DNA from: Duganella margarita
GTDB lineage: Bacteria > Pseudomonadota > Gammaproteobacteria > Burkholderiales > Burkholderiaceae_D
Direction: 5' to 3'
Length of the DNA stretch: 64,000 nt
NCBI RefSeq assembly: GCF_009857535.1
Contig: NZ_WWCS01000007.1
Location: forward strand, 62,001 to 126,000
The translations under genes and the position numbers were made by a program. Under the pieces are notes generated by a model, which was not told the DNA's origin, did no database searches, and worked only from the letters and a program-made list of their open reading frames with translations. This document shows positions 1 to 8,924 of the stretch, piece after piece; position 1 is the stretch's first letter; the number at the start of each line of letters is the position of its first letter.

Positions 1-1
1 C

Positions 2-2122
2 GCCGCCGGCGTGTCGCACGTGGTCAAGCTGACCTCGGGCCAGATCGACAAGAGCGTGGACGCCGGCGTGCTGGCCGCCGCCACCATCGGCGACCGCGTG
101 TGGATCGACAAGAACGCCAACGGCATCCAGGATGATGGCGAAGCCGGCAAGTCCGGCGTCACCGTCGAACTGCGCGACGTCAACGGCGCGGTGGTCAAGA
201 CCACCACCACCGACAGCAACGGCAACTACAAATTCTCCGTCGAAGCGGGTACCTATTCGGTCGGCATCAAGGCGCCAAGCGGCTTCCTGATCACCGCCAA
301 GGACCAGGGCAGCAGCGGCGCCACCGACAGCGATGCCGACGCCAGCGGCAACCTGGGCTCGGTCACCGTGACCGCCGGCCAGAACGTCACCACGCTGGAC
401 GCCGGCCTGTATCAAAAAGGCGAAATCGGCGACAAGGTCTGGTACGACACCAACGGCGATGGCATCCAGCAGAGCAGCGAGACCGCCGCCAAGGGCGTCA
501 AGGTCACGCTGCTGAATGAAAAAGGCGCCGCCGTCGCCACCGCTACCACCGACGCCAGCGGCCTGTATTCGTTCAGCGATCTGACCCCGGGCAAGTATTC
601 GGTCCAGTTCACCGCGCCGGACGGCTACGTGTTCACCAAACAAAACCAGGGGAGCAGCACCAGCGCCGATTCGGACGCCGACAGCACCGGCCTGGTGTCG
701 CAGTTCACGCTCAGCTCCGGGCAGGTCGACAAGACCCATGACGCCGGCCTGGTCAAATCGGCCAGCATCGGCGACCGCGTGTGGGAAGACAGCAACTACA
801 ACGGCGTGCAGGACAGCGGCGAGAAGGGCGTGGATGGCGTCACCGTCAAGCTGTACGACGCCGCCACCGGCGCGCTGAAGGGCACCACCGTCACCCACGA
901 TGGCGGCCAGTACCTGTTCGACGACCTGAGCGCCGGCAACTACAAGGTGGAAGTGGTCAACAACAGCGGCTGGTACTTCACCAAGTCCGGCGTCGGCACC
1001 GATGCCAAGGATTCCGACATCACCACCGTGTCGGGCAGCAGCGGCAAGACCGGCACCATCACCCTGGCGACCGGCCAGAACATCACCACCGAGGACGCCG
1101 GCATCTACCGCAAGGCCAGCATCGGCGACAAGGTGTGGCGCGACGCCAACCACAACGGTATCCAGGATAGCGGTGAAGAGGGCATCGGCGGCATCAGCGT
1201 GTCGCTGTTCGACGCGGTCACCGGCAAGCAGGTCGGCACCACGATCAAGACCGACGCCAGCGGCAGCTACAAATTCACCGACCTGAATCCGGGCGATTAC
1301 TACCTGGCGTTCGACAAGACCAACGTCAAGGTGTACTTCTCTTCGGATAAGGCCACCTACAACATGAGCGACTGGAAGTGGGGCGTGAAGAACGCCGGCA
1401 GCAACGACAGCATCGATTCGGACGTGGTCGGCGACGCCAAGAACCCGGTCAACACCACCAAGACCGACACCATCACGCTGACTTCGGGCAAGAACGACAT
1501 GAGCTGGGATGCCAGCATCACGCCGATCGCCATCGACCTCAACGGCGACGGCATCCACACCATCGCCCGTCAGGACATGACCGGCAGCTTCGACCTGCTG
1601 GGCACCGGCAAGGCGATCCAGTCCGGCTGGCTGTCGAAGAACGACGGCTTCCTGGCGATCGACAAGAACGGCAACGGCCAGATCGACGACATCAGCGAGC
1701 TGTTCGGCGGCGCCAGCAAAGGTTCGGGCTTCGCCAAGCTGGCCACCTACGACAGCAACGGCGACGGCGTGGTCGATGCCAGGGATACGCACTTCACCGA
1801 TTTGCGCATCTGGCAGGACGCCAACAGCGACGGCAAGACCGACGCCGGCGAGCTGCTGAGTCTGGCGCAAGCGGGCGTCACCAGCCTGAAGGTCGCTTAC
1901 ACCGAGCTGCCTTTCCTGGACGCCAACAACAACCTGCACCTGGAACGCAGCAGCGTCACCATGAGCAACGGCAAGACGGCGGACATGACCGACGTCTACT
2001 TCAACGTCGCCGCCAGCGACGCGGCAGCGGCCGGCGTGGTCACGCCGACCATCGCCGATTTGATGCAAGAAAGCAGTCAGGCAGTTCAGCTGGTGGGCCA
2101 GTGCCCGGCAGTCCACGCTTAA
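2..2122 (+). CDS. SdrD B-like repeat protein with EF-hand-like C-terminus (5' partial)
   Basis: The frame is open from the first bases of the window, so the N-terminus is missing; 706 residues are visible. It holds four tandem domains of about 110-118 residues, each opening with the SdrD-B/Cna-B signature (IGDxVWxDxNxNGxQDxGE) and ending near a DAGxY/DAGL turn. These are followed by a domain with DxNxDG calcium-loop motifs (DLNGDG, DKNGNG, DSNGDG, DANSDG). No LPXTG, PEP-CTERM anchor or autotransporter barrel is seen at the C-terminus. Such repeat proteins are usually large secreted or surface adhesins stabilised by calcium. Export route is unknown: type I secretion is plausible but no RTX nonapeptides are visible here. 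The PEP-CTERM gene starts 32 bases after the stop. Confidence 0.85.
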   Translation, partial: AAGVSHVVKLTSGQIDKSVDAGVLAAATIGDRVWIDKNANGIQDDGEAGKSGVTVELRDVNGAVVKTTTTDSNGNYKFSVEAGTYSVGIKAPSGFLITAKDQGSSGATDSDADASGNLGSVTVTAGQNVTTLDAGLYQKGEIGDKVWYDTNGDGIQQSSETAAKGVKVTLLNEKGAAVATATTDASGLYSFSDLTPGKYSVQFTAPDGYVFTKQNQGSSTSADSDADSTGLVSQFTLSSGQVDKTHDAGLVKSASIGDRVWEDSNYNGVQDSGEKGVDGVTVKLYDAATGALKGTTVTHDGGQYLFDDLSAGNYKVEVVNNSGWYFTKSGVGTDAKDSDITTVSGSSGKTGTITLATGQNITTEDAGIYRKASIGDKVWRDANHNGIQDSGEEGIGGISVSLFDAVTGKQVGTTIKTDASGSYKFTDLNPGDYYLAFDKTNVKVYFSSDKATYNMSDWKWGVKNAGSNDSIDSDVVGDAKNPVNTTKTDTITLTSGKNDMSWDASITPIAIDLNGDGIHTIARQDMTGSFDLLGTGKAIQSGWLSKNDGFLAIDKNGNGQIDDISELFGGASKGSGFAKLATYDSNGDGVVDARDTHFTDLRIWQDANSDGKTDAGELLSLAQAGVTSLKVAYTELPFLDANNNLHLERSSVTMSNGKTADMTDVYFNVAASDAAAAGVVTPTIADLMQESSQAVQLVGQCPAVHA
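80..1525 (+). repeat. Four tandem SdrD-B domain repeats (coding)
   Basis: Four in-frame units start near 80, 419, 761 and 1115. Each begins with codons for A/E-(T/S)IGD(R/K)VW. They are diverged at DNA level, so this is a protein-domain array rather than a recent tandem duplication. More units probably lie upstream of the window edge. Confidence 0.8.
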
Positions 2123-2154
2123 TTGATATAAATTTTATAAAGAGAAAAGAAATC

Positions 2155-2817
2155 ATGAACCAACAATTCGCACTCAAAGCCGTCGTTCTCGCCGCCACCC
2201 TGGTCTTTGCACAGGCCAGCCAGGCAATCAACATCGAATCGAAGTCGGCTGTCCTGTATTTCAATGCCGACTCCAGCATCTTCGGTTCGCCCGCCACCAC
2301 CGTCGAACCTTGGAACCTGGTCAATGGCAGCAGCAGCGTGCTGGCATTCTGCATCGATCCGCTTACCTGGGGCATCCCGTCGGTCACCAACTATGGCGCG
2401 TCCAGCTACGCTCCAAGCGAACTGGTGCGCAATCTGTATGAAAGCTCGTACAGCCAGATCTTCGTGGGCGGCGTCTACAACGAAAACAAGGCGGCGGCAT
2501 TCCAGCTGGCGCTGTGGAGCGTGACCAATCCGGCCAACAGCGTTGTGCTGGCTGAAACCGGCGGCGTCTTCGACCACAACGATGAAATTTCCCATGACGC
2601 CAACACCTGGGTGCAGGCCGCCAAGGACTACCAGTTCAATGGCGCCGCCCAGTACAGCTACACCGAGTACAAGAGCCTGGATCACAGCTCGCAGACCGTG
2701 CTGACGGTCTCGGCCGTACCGGAGCCGGAATCGTGGGCCATGATGATGGTGGGCGTGGGGCTGGTCGGCTTCATGGGCCGTCGCAAATCGAAAAAGAGCG
2801 AGCAATTCGCCGCTTAA
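2155..2817 (+). CDS. PEP-CTERM sorting domain-containing secreted protein
   Basis: The 220-residue protein has an N-terminal signal peptide (about residues 1-23, ending AQASQA). Its C-terminus has the PEP-CTERM tripartite pattern: VPEPESWAMM, a hydrophobic stretch (MMVGVGLVGFMG) and a basic tail (RRKSKK). PEP-CTERM proteins are recognised by an exosortase in the inner membrane and usually reach the cell surface or exopolysaccharide layer; no exosortase is in this window. The central part (residues 24-190) resembles no family I can name, though it has two Cys and a fold suggestive of thioester/ice-binding-like PEP-CTERM proteins. The AGAGAAAAGA stretch before the ATG at 2155 is the likely ribosome site. 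A strong terminator follows. Confidence 0.85.
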   Translation: MNQQFALKAVVLAATLVFAQASQAINIESKSAVLYFNADSSIFGSPATTVEPWNLVNGSSSVLAFCIDPLTWGIPSVTNYGASSYAPSELVRNLYESSYSQIFVGGVYNENKAAAFQLALWSVTNPANSVVLAETGGVFDHNDEISHDANTWVQAAKDYQFNGAAQYSYTEYKSLDHSSQTVLTVSAVPEPESWAMMMVGVGLVGFMGRRKSKKSEQFAA

Positions 2818-2837
2818 AAAGATCTTAAGATCCTTTG

Positions 2838-2873
2838 CCGCGCCCGCAGCTATGCTGCCCGGCGCGGTTTTTT
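2838..2873 (+). terminator. Rho-independent terminator after the PEP-CTERM gene
   Basis: CCGCGCC at 2838-2844 pairs with GGCGCGG at 2861-2867. An inner GCAGC/GCTGC stem closes on a TAT loop, followed by TTTTTT. It ends the adhesin/PEP-CTERM unit before lolC. Confidence 0.85.
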
Positions 2874-2960
2874 ATGGGCGGAAAGTTCGGTGTTTCACCC
2901 ATGAAAGTGCGTTTGTATGGCACACTTCGGGCTAATTTCGTGTGATCCCTTCCGGAGCCT

Positions 2961-4226
2961 ATGAGTATTGTGAAGAATCTGCCGTTCGAGTGGCTGGTCG
3001 GCCTGCGCTACACGCGCGCCGGCAAGCGCAGCGGACGCAATAGTTTTATCTCGTTTATCTCGCTGATTTCCATGGCCGGCATTGGCCTGGGCGTGGCCGC
3101 GCTGATCGTGGTGCTGTCGGTGATGAACGGCTTTCAGAAGGAAGTGACGGACCGCATGCTGTCGGTGCTGGCCCACGTGGAAATCTTCGATAACAGCGGC
3201 GCCATGCCGAACTGGCAGCAGGAAGCCATCGACGCCCGCAAGAATCCGGAAGTGGTCGGCACCGCGCCGTTCGCCGAAACCCAGGGCATGCTGGTGCGTG
3301 ACGACGTGCTGCGGCCGGCCATCATCCGCGGCGTGCTGCCGGCGCAGGAACCGCAAGTGTCCGACGTCGCCAGACAAACCAAGCGCGGCAGCTTCAACGC
3401 CTTGCAGCCGGGCGCTTACAATATCGTCCTGGGCATCGAGCTGGCGCGCGCGCTGCGCGTCAACCTGGGCGAGAAGGTCACATTGGCGCTGGCCCAGGGC
3501 CAGCCGACGCCGGCCGGCGTGCTGCCGCGCTTGCGTTCGTTCACCGTGGTCGGCATCTTTGAAGCAGGGCACAACGAGTTCGATTCGTCGCTGGCTTTCG
3601 TCCACCTGACCGACGCCGAAAAGCTGCTGCGCATCGACGCCCCGGCCGGCCTGCGCCTGCGCCTGAAAGACATGAACCGCGCGCCGCAGGTGGCCGGTGA
3701 ACTGAAGGCCTCGATGCCGGGCGACCTGTTCGTGCGCGACTGGTCCAAGCTCAACGCCAACTGGTTCGCCGCCGTGCAGACCGAGAAGCGCATGATGTTC
3801 ATCATCCTGACCTTGATCATCGCCGTGGCTGCCTTCAACCTGGTGTCGACGCTGGTGATGACCGTGACCGACAAGCAGGCCGACATCGCCATCCTGCGCA
3901 CACTGGGCGCCTCGCCGCCGTCGATCATGAAGATCTTCATGATCCAGGGCGCGCTGGTCGGCATCCTCGGCACCGCGCTGGGCGTGGCCGGCGGCGTGCT
4001 GGTGGCGCTGAACATCGATGTGATCGTACCGTTTATTGAACATTTATTGGGAGTGCAGTTCTTGTCCAAGGATATCTACTACATCAGCACCGTGCCGTCG
4101 GACCTGCGCTGGCCGGACGTCTTCAAGATCGGCGGCGTGGCCGTGATCCTGGCGTTTGTCGCCACGCTGTATCCAAGCTGGTGGGCCGCCCGCGTCAAAC
4201 CTGCGGAGGCGCTGCGCTATGAGTGA
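2961..4226 (+). CDS. lolC: Lipoprotein-releasing ABC transporter permease LolC/LolE family
   Basis: The 421-residue protein is an inner-membrane permease of the LolCDE lipoprotein release machinery, which extracts outer-membrane lipoproteins from the inner membrane and hands them to LolA. The N-terminal segment ([15 protein letters not shown]...) runs into a first membrane helix around residues 30-53. A large periplasmic MacB-type domain follows, then three C-terminal helices (about 272-400) with the FtsX-type core motif [16 protein letters not shown]. Length and layout match LolC/E. Only one permease gene accompanies lolD here, so a homodimeric LolCD transporter is likely; that is inference. 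The start has a GGAG site a few bases upstream. Confidence 0.93.
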   Translation: MSIVKNLPFEWLVGLRYTRAGKRSGRNSFISFISLISMAGIGLGVAALIVVLSVMNGFQKEVTDRMLSVLAHVEIFDNSGAMPNWQQEAIDARKNPEVVGTAPFAETQGMLVRDDVLRPAIIRGVLPAQEPQVSDVARQTKRGSFNALQPGAYNIVLGIELARALRVNLGEKVTLALAQGQPTPAGVLPRLRSFTVVGIFEAGHNEFDSSLAFVHLTDAEKLLRIDAPAGLRLRLKDMNRAPQVAGELKASMPGDLFVRDWSKLNANWFAAVQTEKRMMFIILTLIIAVAAFNLVSTLVMTVTDKQADIAILRTLGASPPSIMKIFMIQGALVGILGTALGVAGGVLVALNIDVIVPFIEHLLGVQFLSKDIYYISTVPSDLRWPDVFKIGGVAVILAFVATLYPSWWAARVKPAEALRYE

Positions 4227-4908
4227 ACCAGTCGTCCTGTCCTGCCGCAATCTCGGCAAGACCTTTACCCAGGGCTCGTATTCGGTGCAGGTGCTGGCCG
4301 GCATCGATCTCGACGTGCGGCGCGGCGAACGCGTGGCCATCGTCGGCGCCTCCGGCTCCGGCAAATCGACGCTGCTGCATCTGCTGGGCGGCCTCGATAC
4401 GCCGACCAAAGGCAGCGTCACCTTGCAAGGCAAGGACTTTGCCAGCCTCAGTGAAACCGCGCGCGGCGACCTGCGCAATAAATCGCTGGGCTTCGTCTAC
4501 CAGTTCCACCACCTGCTGCCGGAATTTAGCGCGCTGGATAACGTCGCCATGCCGCTGCTGATCCGCCGCCTCAAGCGCGACGAATCCCGGTCGGCGGCGC
4601 AGCAGATCCTGGAACGCGTCAACCTGGGCAAGCGCGTGACCCACGTGCCGGGCGAATTGTCCGGCGGCGAACGGCAGCGCGTGGCGCTGGCCCGTGCGCT
4701 GGTCACGCAGCCCGCCTGCGTGCTGGCCGATGAACCGACCGGCAACCTCGATCACGGCACCGCGCAGCAGATTTTCGATCTGATGCTGGAATTATCGCGC
4801 ACCTTGGGCACCGCCTTCGTCATCGTCACCCACGATATCGAGCTGGCGCGCCGCTGCGACCGCGTGCTGCGCATGACCGACCAGGGATTGCAGGCCGACG
4901 AGGTATAA
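4219..4908 (+). CDS. lolD: Lipoprotein-releasing system ATP-binding protein LolD
   Basis: The 229-residue ABC ATPase powers lipoprotein release with the LolC permease. Walker A is GASGSGKST, the signature is [15 protein letters not shown], Walker B is [11 protein letters not shown] and the H-loop His lies in VTHDIE. I chose the ATG at 4219 ([16 protein letters not shown]) because it overlaps the lolC stop by eight bases (ATGAGTGA), a classic translational coupling. A longer in-frame start at 4156 would lie well inside lolC. tatD follows after four bases, so lolC-lolD-tatD form one operon. Confidence 0.95.
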   Translation: MSEPVVLSCRNLGKTFTQGSYSVQVLAGIDLDVRRGERVAIVGASGSGKSTLLHLLGGLDTPTKGSVTLQGKDFASLSETARGDLRNKSLGFVYQFHHLLPEFSALDNVAMPLLIRRLKRDESRSAAQQILERVNLGKRVTHVPGELSGGERQRVALARALVTQPACVLADEPTGNLDHGTAQQIFDLMLELSRTLGTAFVIVTHDIELARRCDRVLRMTDQGLQADEV

Positions 4909-4912
4909 CGCC

Positions 4913-5707
4913 ATGTGGATCGACACCCACTGCCATCTGGACGCGCACGAATTCGGCGACGAATCGGCGGCGCAGGCCGCGCTGGCCAAGGCGCAGGGCG
5001 TCGGCATGATCGTCATTCCGGCGGTGGAGACCGCCAACTTCCCGATCGTCGCCGGACTGGCGGCCAGCGTGGACAACGCCTGCTACGCGCTGGGCATCCA
5101 TCCGATCTACGTGCCGAACGCCAAAGAGGAAGACCTGCGCATGCTGCGCGAACAGGTGGCCGCCGCCATGGCCGACCCGCGCTTCGTGGCGCTGGGCGAG
5201 ATCGGCCTGGACTTCTTCATCCCCATGCTGACCGAACCGGCGATGCGCGAGAAGCAGATTTTCTTCTTCCGCGAGCAGCTCAAGATCGCCCGCGAATTCG
5301 AGCTGCCGGTGCTGATGCACGTGCGCCGTTCGCAGGACGTGATCCTCAAGCACGTGCGCCAGATTCCGCCGGCCGGCGGCATCGCCCACGCCTTCAACGG
5401 GAGCGACCAGCAGGCCAAAACCTATATCGACCTCGGATTCAAGCTCGGTTTTGGCGGCGCCATGACCTTCACCCGCGCCTTGCAGATCCGCCGCCTGGCG
5501 GCCGAACTGCCGCTCGACGCCATCGTGCTGGAAACCGACGCCCCGGACATCTCTCCCTCCTGGGTGCATCCGGGCCGCAACAGCCCCGACCAGATTCCCC
5601 GCATCGGCGCCGTGCTGGCCGAACTGCGCGGCATGACGGTGGAGCAGGTGGCAACGGCCACCACCGCCAATGCCCGCGCCGCGCTGCCGCGCATGCTGCT
5701 GAAATAA
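4913..5707 (+). CDS. TatD family metal-dependent hydrolase/deoxyribonuclease
   Basis: The 264-residue protein has the TatD/YcfH amidohydrolase-fold motifs: DTHCHLD at the N-terminus, ALGEIGLDF near residue 100, HVRRSQD near 143, HAFNGS near 160 and ETDAPD near 205. These supply the two-metal site. Family members act as 3'-5' exonucleases on DNA with roles in repair and quality control. Placement after lolCD is common in betaproteobacteria. The gene converges on the TonB receptor gene with only nine bases between stops and no clear terminator. Confidence 0.9.
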   Translation: MWIDTHCHLDAHEFGDESAAQAALAKAQGVGMIVIPAVETANFPIVAGLAASVDNACYALGIHPIYVPNAKEEDLRMLREQVAAAMADPRFVALGEIGLDFFIPMLTEPAMREKQIFFFREQLKIAREFELPVLMHVRRSQDVILKHVRQIPPAGGIAHAFNGSDQQAKTYIDLGFKLGFGGAMTFTRALQIRRLAAELPLDAIVLETDAPDISPSWVHPGRNSPDQIPRIGAVLAELRGMTVEQVATATTANARAALPRMLLK

Positions 5708-5716
5708 CGCCGCGCG

Positions 5717-8650
5717 TCAGTAGTTGTAACGCACACCCACGCGGTATTCCCGGCCAATCAAGTCATACAGCGCGGGATTGGCGCCCAGCGGAATGCCAGG
5801 CGCCGCCGGCGGTGAGATATTCGCCACGTTATTCACCTTGAAGTAAGCGGTCATTTTCTTCGACACCTTGAGACTGCCGCCGAAGTCGATGTAGAACGCT
5901 CCCGCCATATGGTTGTTATCGATGGTCTGGTGATTATTGGTCGACACCGGGCAATTGGTCCGGCATTCGATGAACTCGTTGCTGACCACGCCGCTGCTGA
6001 TCCAGCGTTCGCTGAGCGTCAGGCTGCCGCTGTCGGTATCCCACGATTGCGACGCCATCACCTTCCAGTTTGGCGTGCTGCCGCGATTGGCGCCGGCGTT
6101 TTCCGTCGGCACGGTGCCCACCACTCCGGAATCGACCAGGAAGCTGATGGTATGCGTGGCCAGCGCGCGCAACGTCAGCTTGCCGGGCAGGTTCAGGGCC
6201 GTCAGATTGCTGCGGTAAGCCATTTCGACATCGTAGCCCTTGACGTACTGCGAGGCCAGGTTGAATGCCTGCAGGGTCACGTAGTTGGTATTGGGAACAG
6301 GGCTGTTCAGCAGCATCGTCGAGCAGATTTCCTGATTGCCGGCCACGCATAGATCCACCAGCTGCTGCGACGACAAAGTGGAAATCACGCCATTGATTTT
6401 GATATCGAAGTAGTCCACCGACGCACTGAAGCCCGGCGCCCAGCTCGGCTGGTTCAGCACCACACCGAGGATGGAGTTGCGGGCAATCTCAGGTCGTAGC
6501 TTGGTATTGCCGATGGTCCGTTGCTGCACCGTCAGCGTGTTGCCCTGGTAAAGATTGGTGCCGTTGATGACCACCGGCGCAGCGAACAGCTCGCTCAGAT
6601 TCGGCGCCCGCACATCGCGCGAGGTCACGGCGCGCACACGCCAGCCATCCAGGCCGGTCCAGGTACCGCCCAGCTTCCAGCTGCCCACCATGCCCGAAGT
6701 GCTGTATTTGGTGCGGCGGTCGGCCAGGTTGATATTGCCTTCGCCCCAGGTGGCGGACTTCAGCACCGGCACATTCAGCTCCACATACGCTTCCTTGACG
6801 TTGTAGGCGCCGTTGGCGTTGTGATAGTTCCCGGAAAACCAGTTGTTGCCGATCTGCGCATTGAGCAGAGGATCGGCCGGGTAAGTGGCGGTATTCGGCG
6901 TCTCGCTGGTGACGCCGGCGCCGTAAGGATCGCCGGTCACACGGTAGCTCTCGCGCCGGTATTCGGCGCCGGTGGCAAGCGACAACGGTCCGGCCCAGTT
7001 GGAGAACAGTTCGCCACTCATGTTAGCGCTAACTACATTTTGCCGCTGTACCGAGTGCTGGAAGGCGCCAGCAGGCGGCAGCACGTAGTTCAGCGCTTCG
7101 GCACTTGGCGCCACGTTGCCGAAGATGCTCATCGGTTTGCAACCCGACGCCACCGCCACCGGATTGCGGCAAATAATCGTGCCGTCCGGGGCGCGAATGG
7201 CGTCGATGGCGGCGTTGTAGTGGGCGTTCAGCGACAGATCGCGCACCGCGATATCGGTTTGATTGCGGCCATATTCGGCATAGGTATCGTACGACCAGTC
7301 CACCCCGAACAAGGGGAATTTGCCGTTGGCGCCTATCACCAGGCGTTGCTGGGTGCGCTCAGGATGGACGTTGATGTTGCGCGGGAATTGGCCGTTGCCG
7401 GTGCCGTACTGGAAATTGGTGATGTTGTTGGCGGCGCAGCCCGCCACAATCGACGCCGGCAGGTAAGGGTTGTCGCACTGGATGGTCAGGTTGGCATTCT
7501 TGATGGCGCCCGGCACGGGCGAAAACGCCGACGTGACCTTGGCCAGGTTGACGGTGGCATACAGCTCGTGGTCGTTATTGATATTGAAACCGGCGCGCAT
7601 ATAGCCGACCTTGCGCGTCAGGTCCATCGCCAGGTTGGAGCCGCCCTGGATCGTGCCGCTGCGGTCGCCCCCGACGCAGGCGGGATTGATACAGTTGGTG
7701 ACGCCGCCGGTGCCGGTCGGTACGCCGTTGGAACCGTAGAAGTAGGGATACGGTACGCCATCCGCGCCAAACGCAGTGCCTTGCAGCGGACCGTTGGTAA
7801 TCAGGCCGTAGCGCGCATATTGATACGGTTGCGAACGATGGACGAAACGGATTTGCGGCTTGCCATCGGTGGTTTCTGCTAGCGAGCGGGTCTGCAGGTC
7901 GGGATTGGTGAACCAGTCACGACCGCCGACGCCAATCTCGCCAAAGCCTGCCGAATCGATGCCTTTTTCACGACCGTATTCGCCGCTGGCGACGATGTGC
8001 AGCCGCTCTTCCAGAAAGGCGCGGCCCCAGGCGGCCTGCAGGGTTGCGTTCTTGTCGTCGCTATAGGTAGTCTGTCCGCCTTCGAGATTGCTTTTAAAGC
8101 CGACAAACTTCTTGTCGGTGATGAAGTTGACCACGCCGCCAATCGCGTCCGAGCCGTAAGAGGCCGAGGCGCCGCCGGTGACGACGTCGACGCGCTTGAT
8201 CAGCAGTTGCGGGAACTGGCTGATGTCCGTGACGCCGGTGACATTGGCGCCGATCACGCGCTGACCATCCAGCAAGGTCAGGGTGCGTATCGGTCCGAGG
8301 CCGCGCAGGCTCAGCGAACTCAGGCCTTGTACGCCGCTGCTGGTGCTGTAAGTAAACGTGGTGCGGCCGGTGCCGCCTTGCAGCGCGGGCAGTTCGACCA
8401 GCGTATTAAAAACATTGGGTTCGGCACTCTTGGCCAGATCATCGGCACTCAAAGTGGTGGTGGGCGTCGGCTGCGTGAAGCCGCGCGTGGAAATACGCGA
8501 GCCAGACACGGTGACTGTCTTCATTTCGTCGGCAGCAGCGGGTTGCGCTTCGGGCTGGGTCTGCTGCGCATAGGCGGGTAAGGGTAAGGCAAGTGCGCCG
8601 CAGGTGCCGGCAACGGCAATGCTGATGAGTTTCCTCTGAATCTGTTTCAT
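5717..8650 (-). CDS. TonB-dependent receptor
   Basis: This 977-residue outer-membrane receptor has a signal peptide (residues 1-28, ending AYAQQ). A short acidic segment carries a TonB-box-like TVTVSGSRI. The plug domain (about 60-170) has the typical VDVVTGGASASYGSDAIGG stretch. A large 22-strand beta-barrel follows and ends in the aromatic-terminated YRVGVRYNY. The barrel has Cys pairs in predicted loops. The substrate cannot be read from sequence; this receptor type in Oxalobacteraceae, Xanthomonas and Caulobacter usually serves plant glycans, siderophores or peptides. The start has AGGAGA upstream on the minus strand. It is transcribed divergently from a second, distantly related TonB receptor. 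Confidence 0.93.
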   Translation of the reverse strand: MKQIQRKLISIAVAGTCGALALPLPAYAQQTQPEAQPAAADEMKTVTVSGSRISTRGFTQPTPTTTLSADDLAKSAEPNVFNTLVELPALQGGTGRTTFTYSTSSGVQGLSSLSLRGLGPIRTLTLLDGQRVIGANVTGVTDISQFPQLLIKRVDVVTGGASASYGSDAIGGVVNFITDKKFVGFKSNLEGGQTTYSDDKNATLQAAWGRAFLEERLHIVASGEYGREKGIDSAGFGEIGVGGRDWFTNPDLQTRSLAETTDGKPQIRFVHRSQPYQYARYGLITNGPLQGTAFGADGVPYPYFYGSNGVPTGTGGVTNCINPACVGGDRSGTIQGGSNLAMDLTRKVGYMRAGFNINNDHELYATVNLAKVTSAFSPVPGAIKNANLTIQCDNPYLPASIVAGCAANNITNFQYGTGNGQFPRNINVHPERTQQRLVIGANGKFPLFGVDWSYDTYAEYGRNQTDIAVRDLSLNAHYNAAIDAIRAPDGTIICRNPVAVASGCKPMSIFGNVAPSAEALNYVLPPAGAFQHSVQRQNVVSANMSGELFSNWAGPLSLATGAEYRRESYRVTGDPYGAGVTSETPNTATYPADPLLNAQIGNNWFSGNYHNANGAYNVKEAYVELNVPVLKSATWGEGNINLADRRTKYSTSGMVGSWKLGGTWTGLDGWRVRAVTSRDVRAPNLSELFAAPVVINGTNLYQGNTLTVQQRTIGNTKLRPEIARNSILGVVLNQPSWAPGFSASVDYFDIKINGVISTLSSQQLVDLCVAGNQEICSTMLLNSPVPNTNYVTLQAFNLASQYVKGYDVEMAYRSNLTALNLPGKLTLRALATHTISFLVDSGVVGTVPTENAGANRGSTPNWKVMASQSWDTDSGSLTLSERWISSGVVSNEFIECRTNCPVSTNNHQTIDNNHMAGAFYIDFGGSLKVSKKMTAYFKVNNVANISPPAAPGIPLGANPALYDLIGREYRVGVRYNY

Positions 8651-8924
8651 GTGGTTTTGTCTCCTGTTATTTTTAAAACTATTTGGATGCGCTGTAACTT
8701 TCAGTCGCTGTTCGAGAATAGTTTGAGCATTGCTTTAATGCCAATAACATATTGTGTCGTTCCGATACCGTTATGGATATCAGTTGATCGGCTGACACTT
8801 GAAGATATCTAAACCAATATCGGCCGGCGAAAAAAAACGATTGGATCGGGTGTTGTGATCTCCATAAGATGAATTGAGCGGTGTTAAAGCTGCATCAAAA
8901 AAAAATTACACTTAGGGAGACAAC
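8651..8924. promoter_or_regulatory. Divergent control region of two TonB-dependent receptors
   Basis: The 274-base region is markedly AT-richer than its neighbours and separates the two receptor genes. It contains the ribosome sites CAGGAGA (minus-strand gene) and GGGAGA (plus-strand gene), and several A/T tracts. Two GATATC hexamers lie about 25 bases apart near 8770-8810. I see no operator I can assign to a known regulator. Confidence 0.5.

Noticed and set aside
80..1525. Possible CRISPR-like or satellite array
   Set aside because: Units are about 340 bases, diverged and in frame; they are protein-domain repeats.
6521..7882. 453-codon plus-strand frame inside the first TonB receptor
   Set aside because: Antisense shadow of an unambiguous receptor; His/Arg/Gly-rich with no motif or ribosome site.
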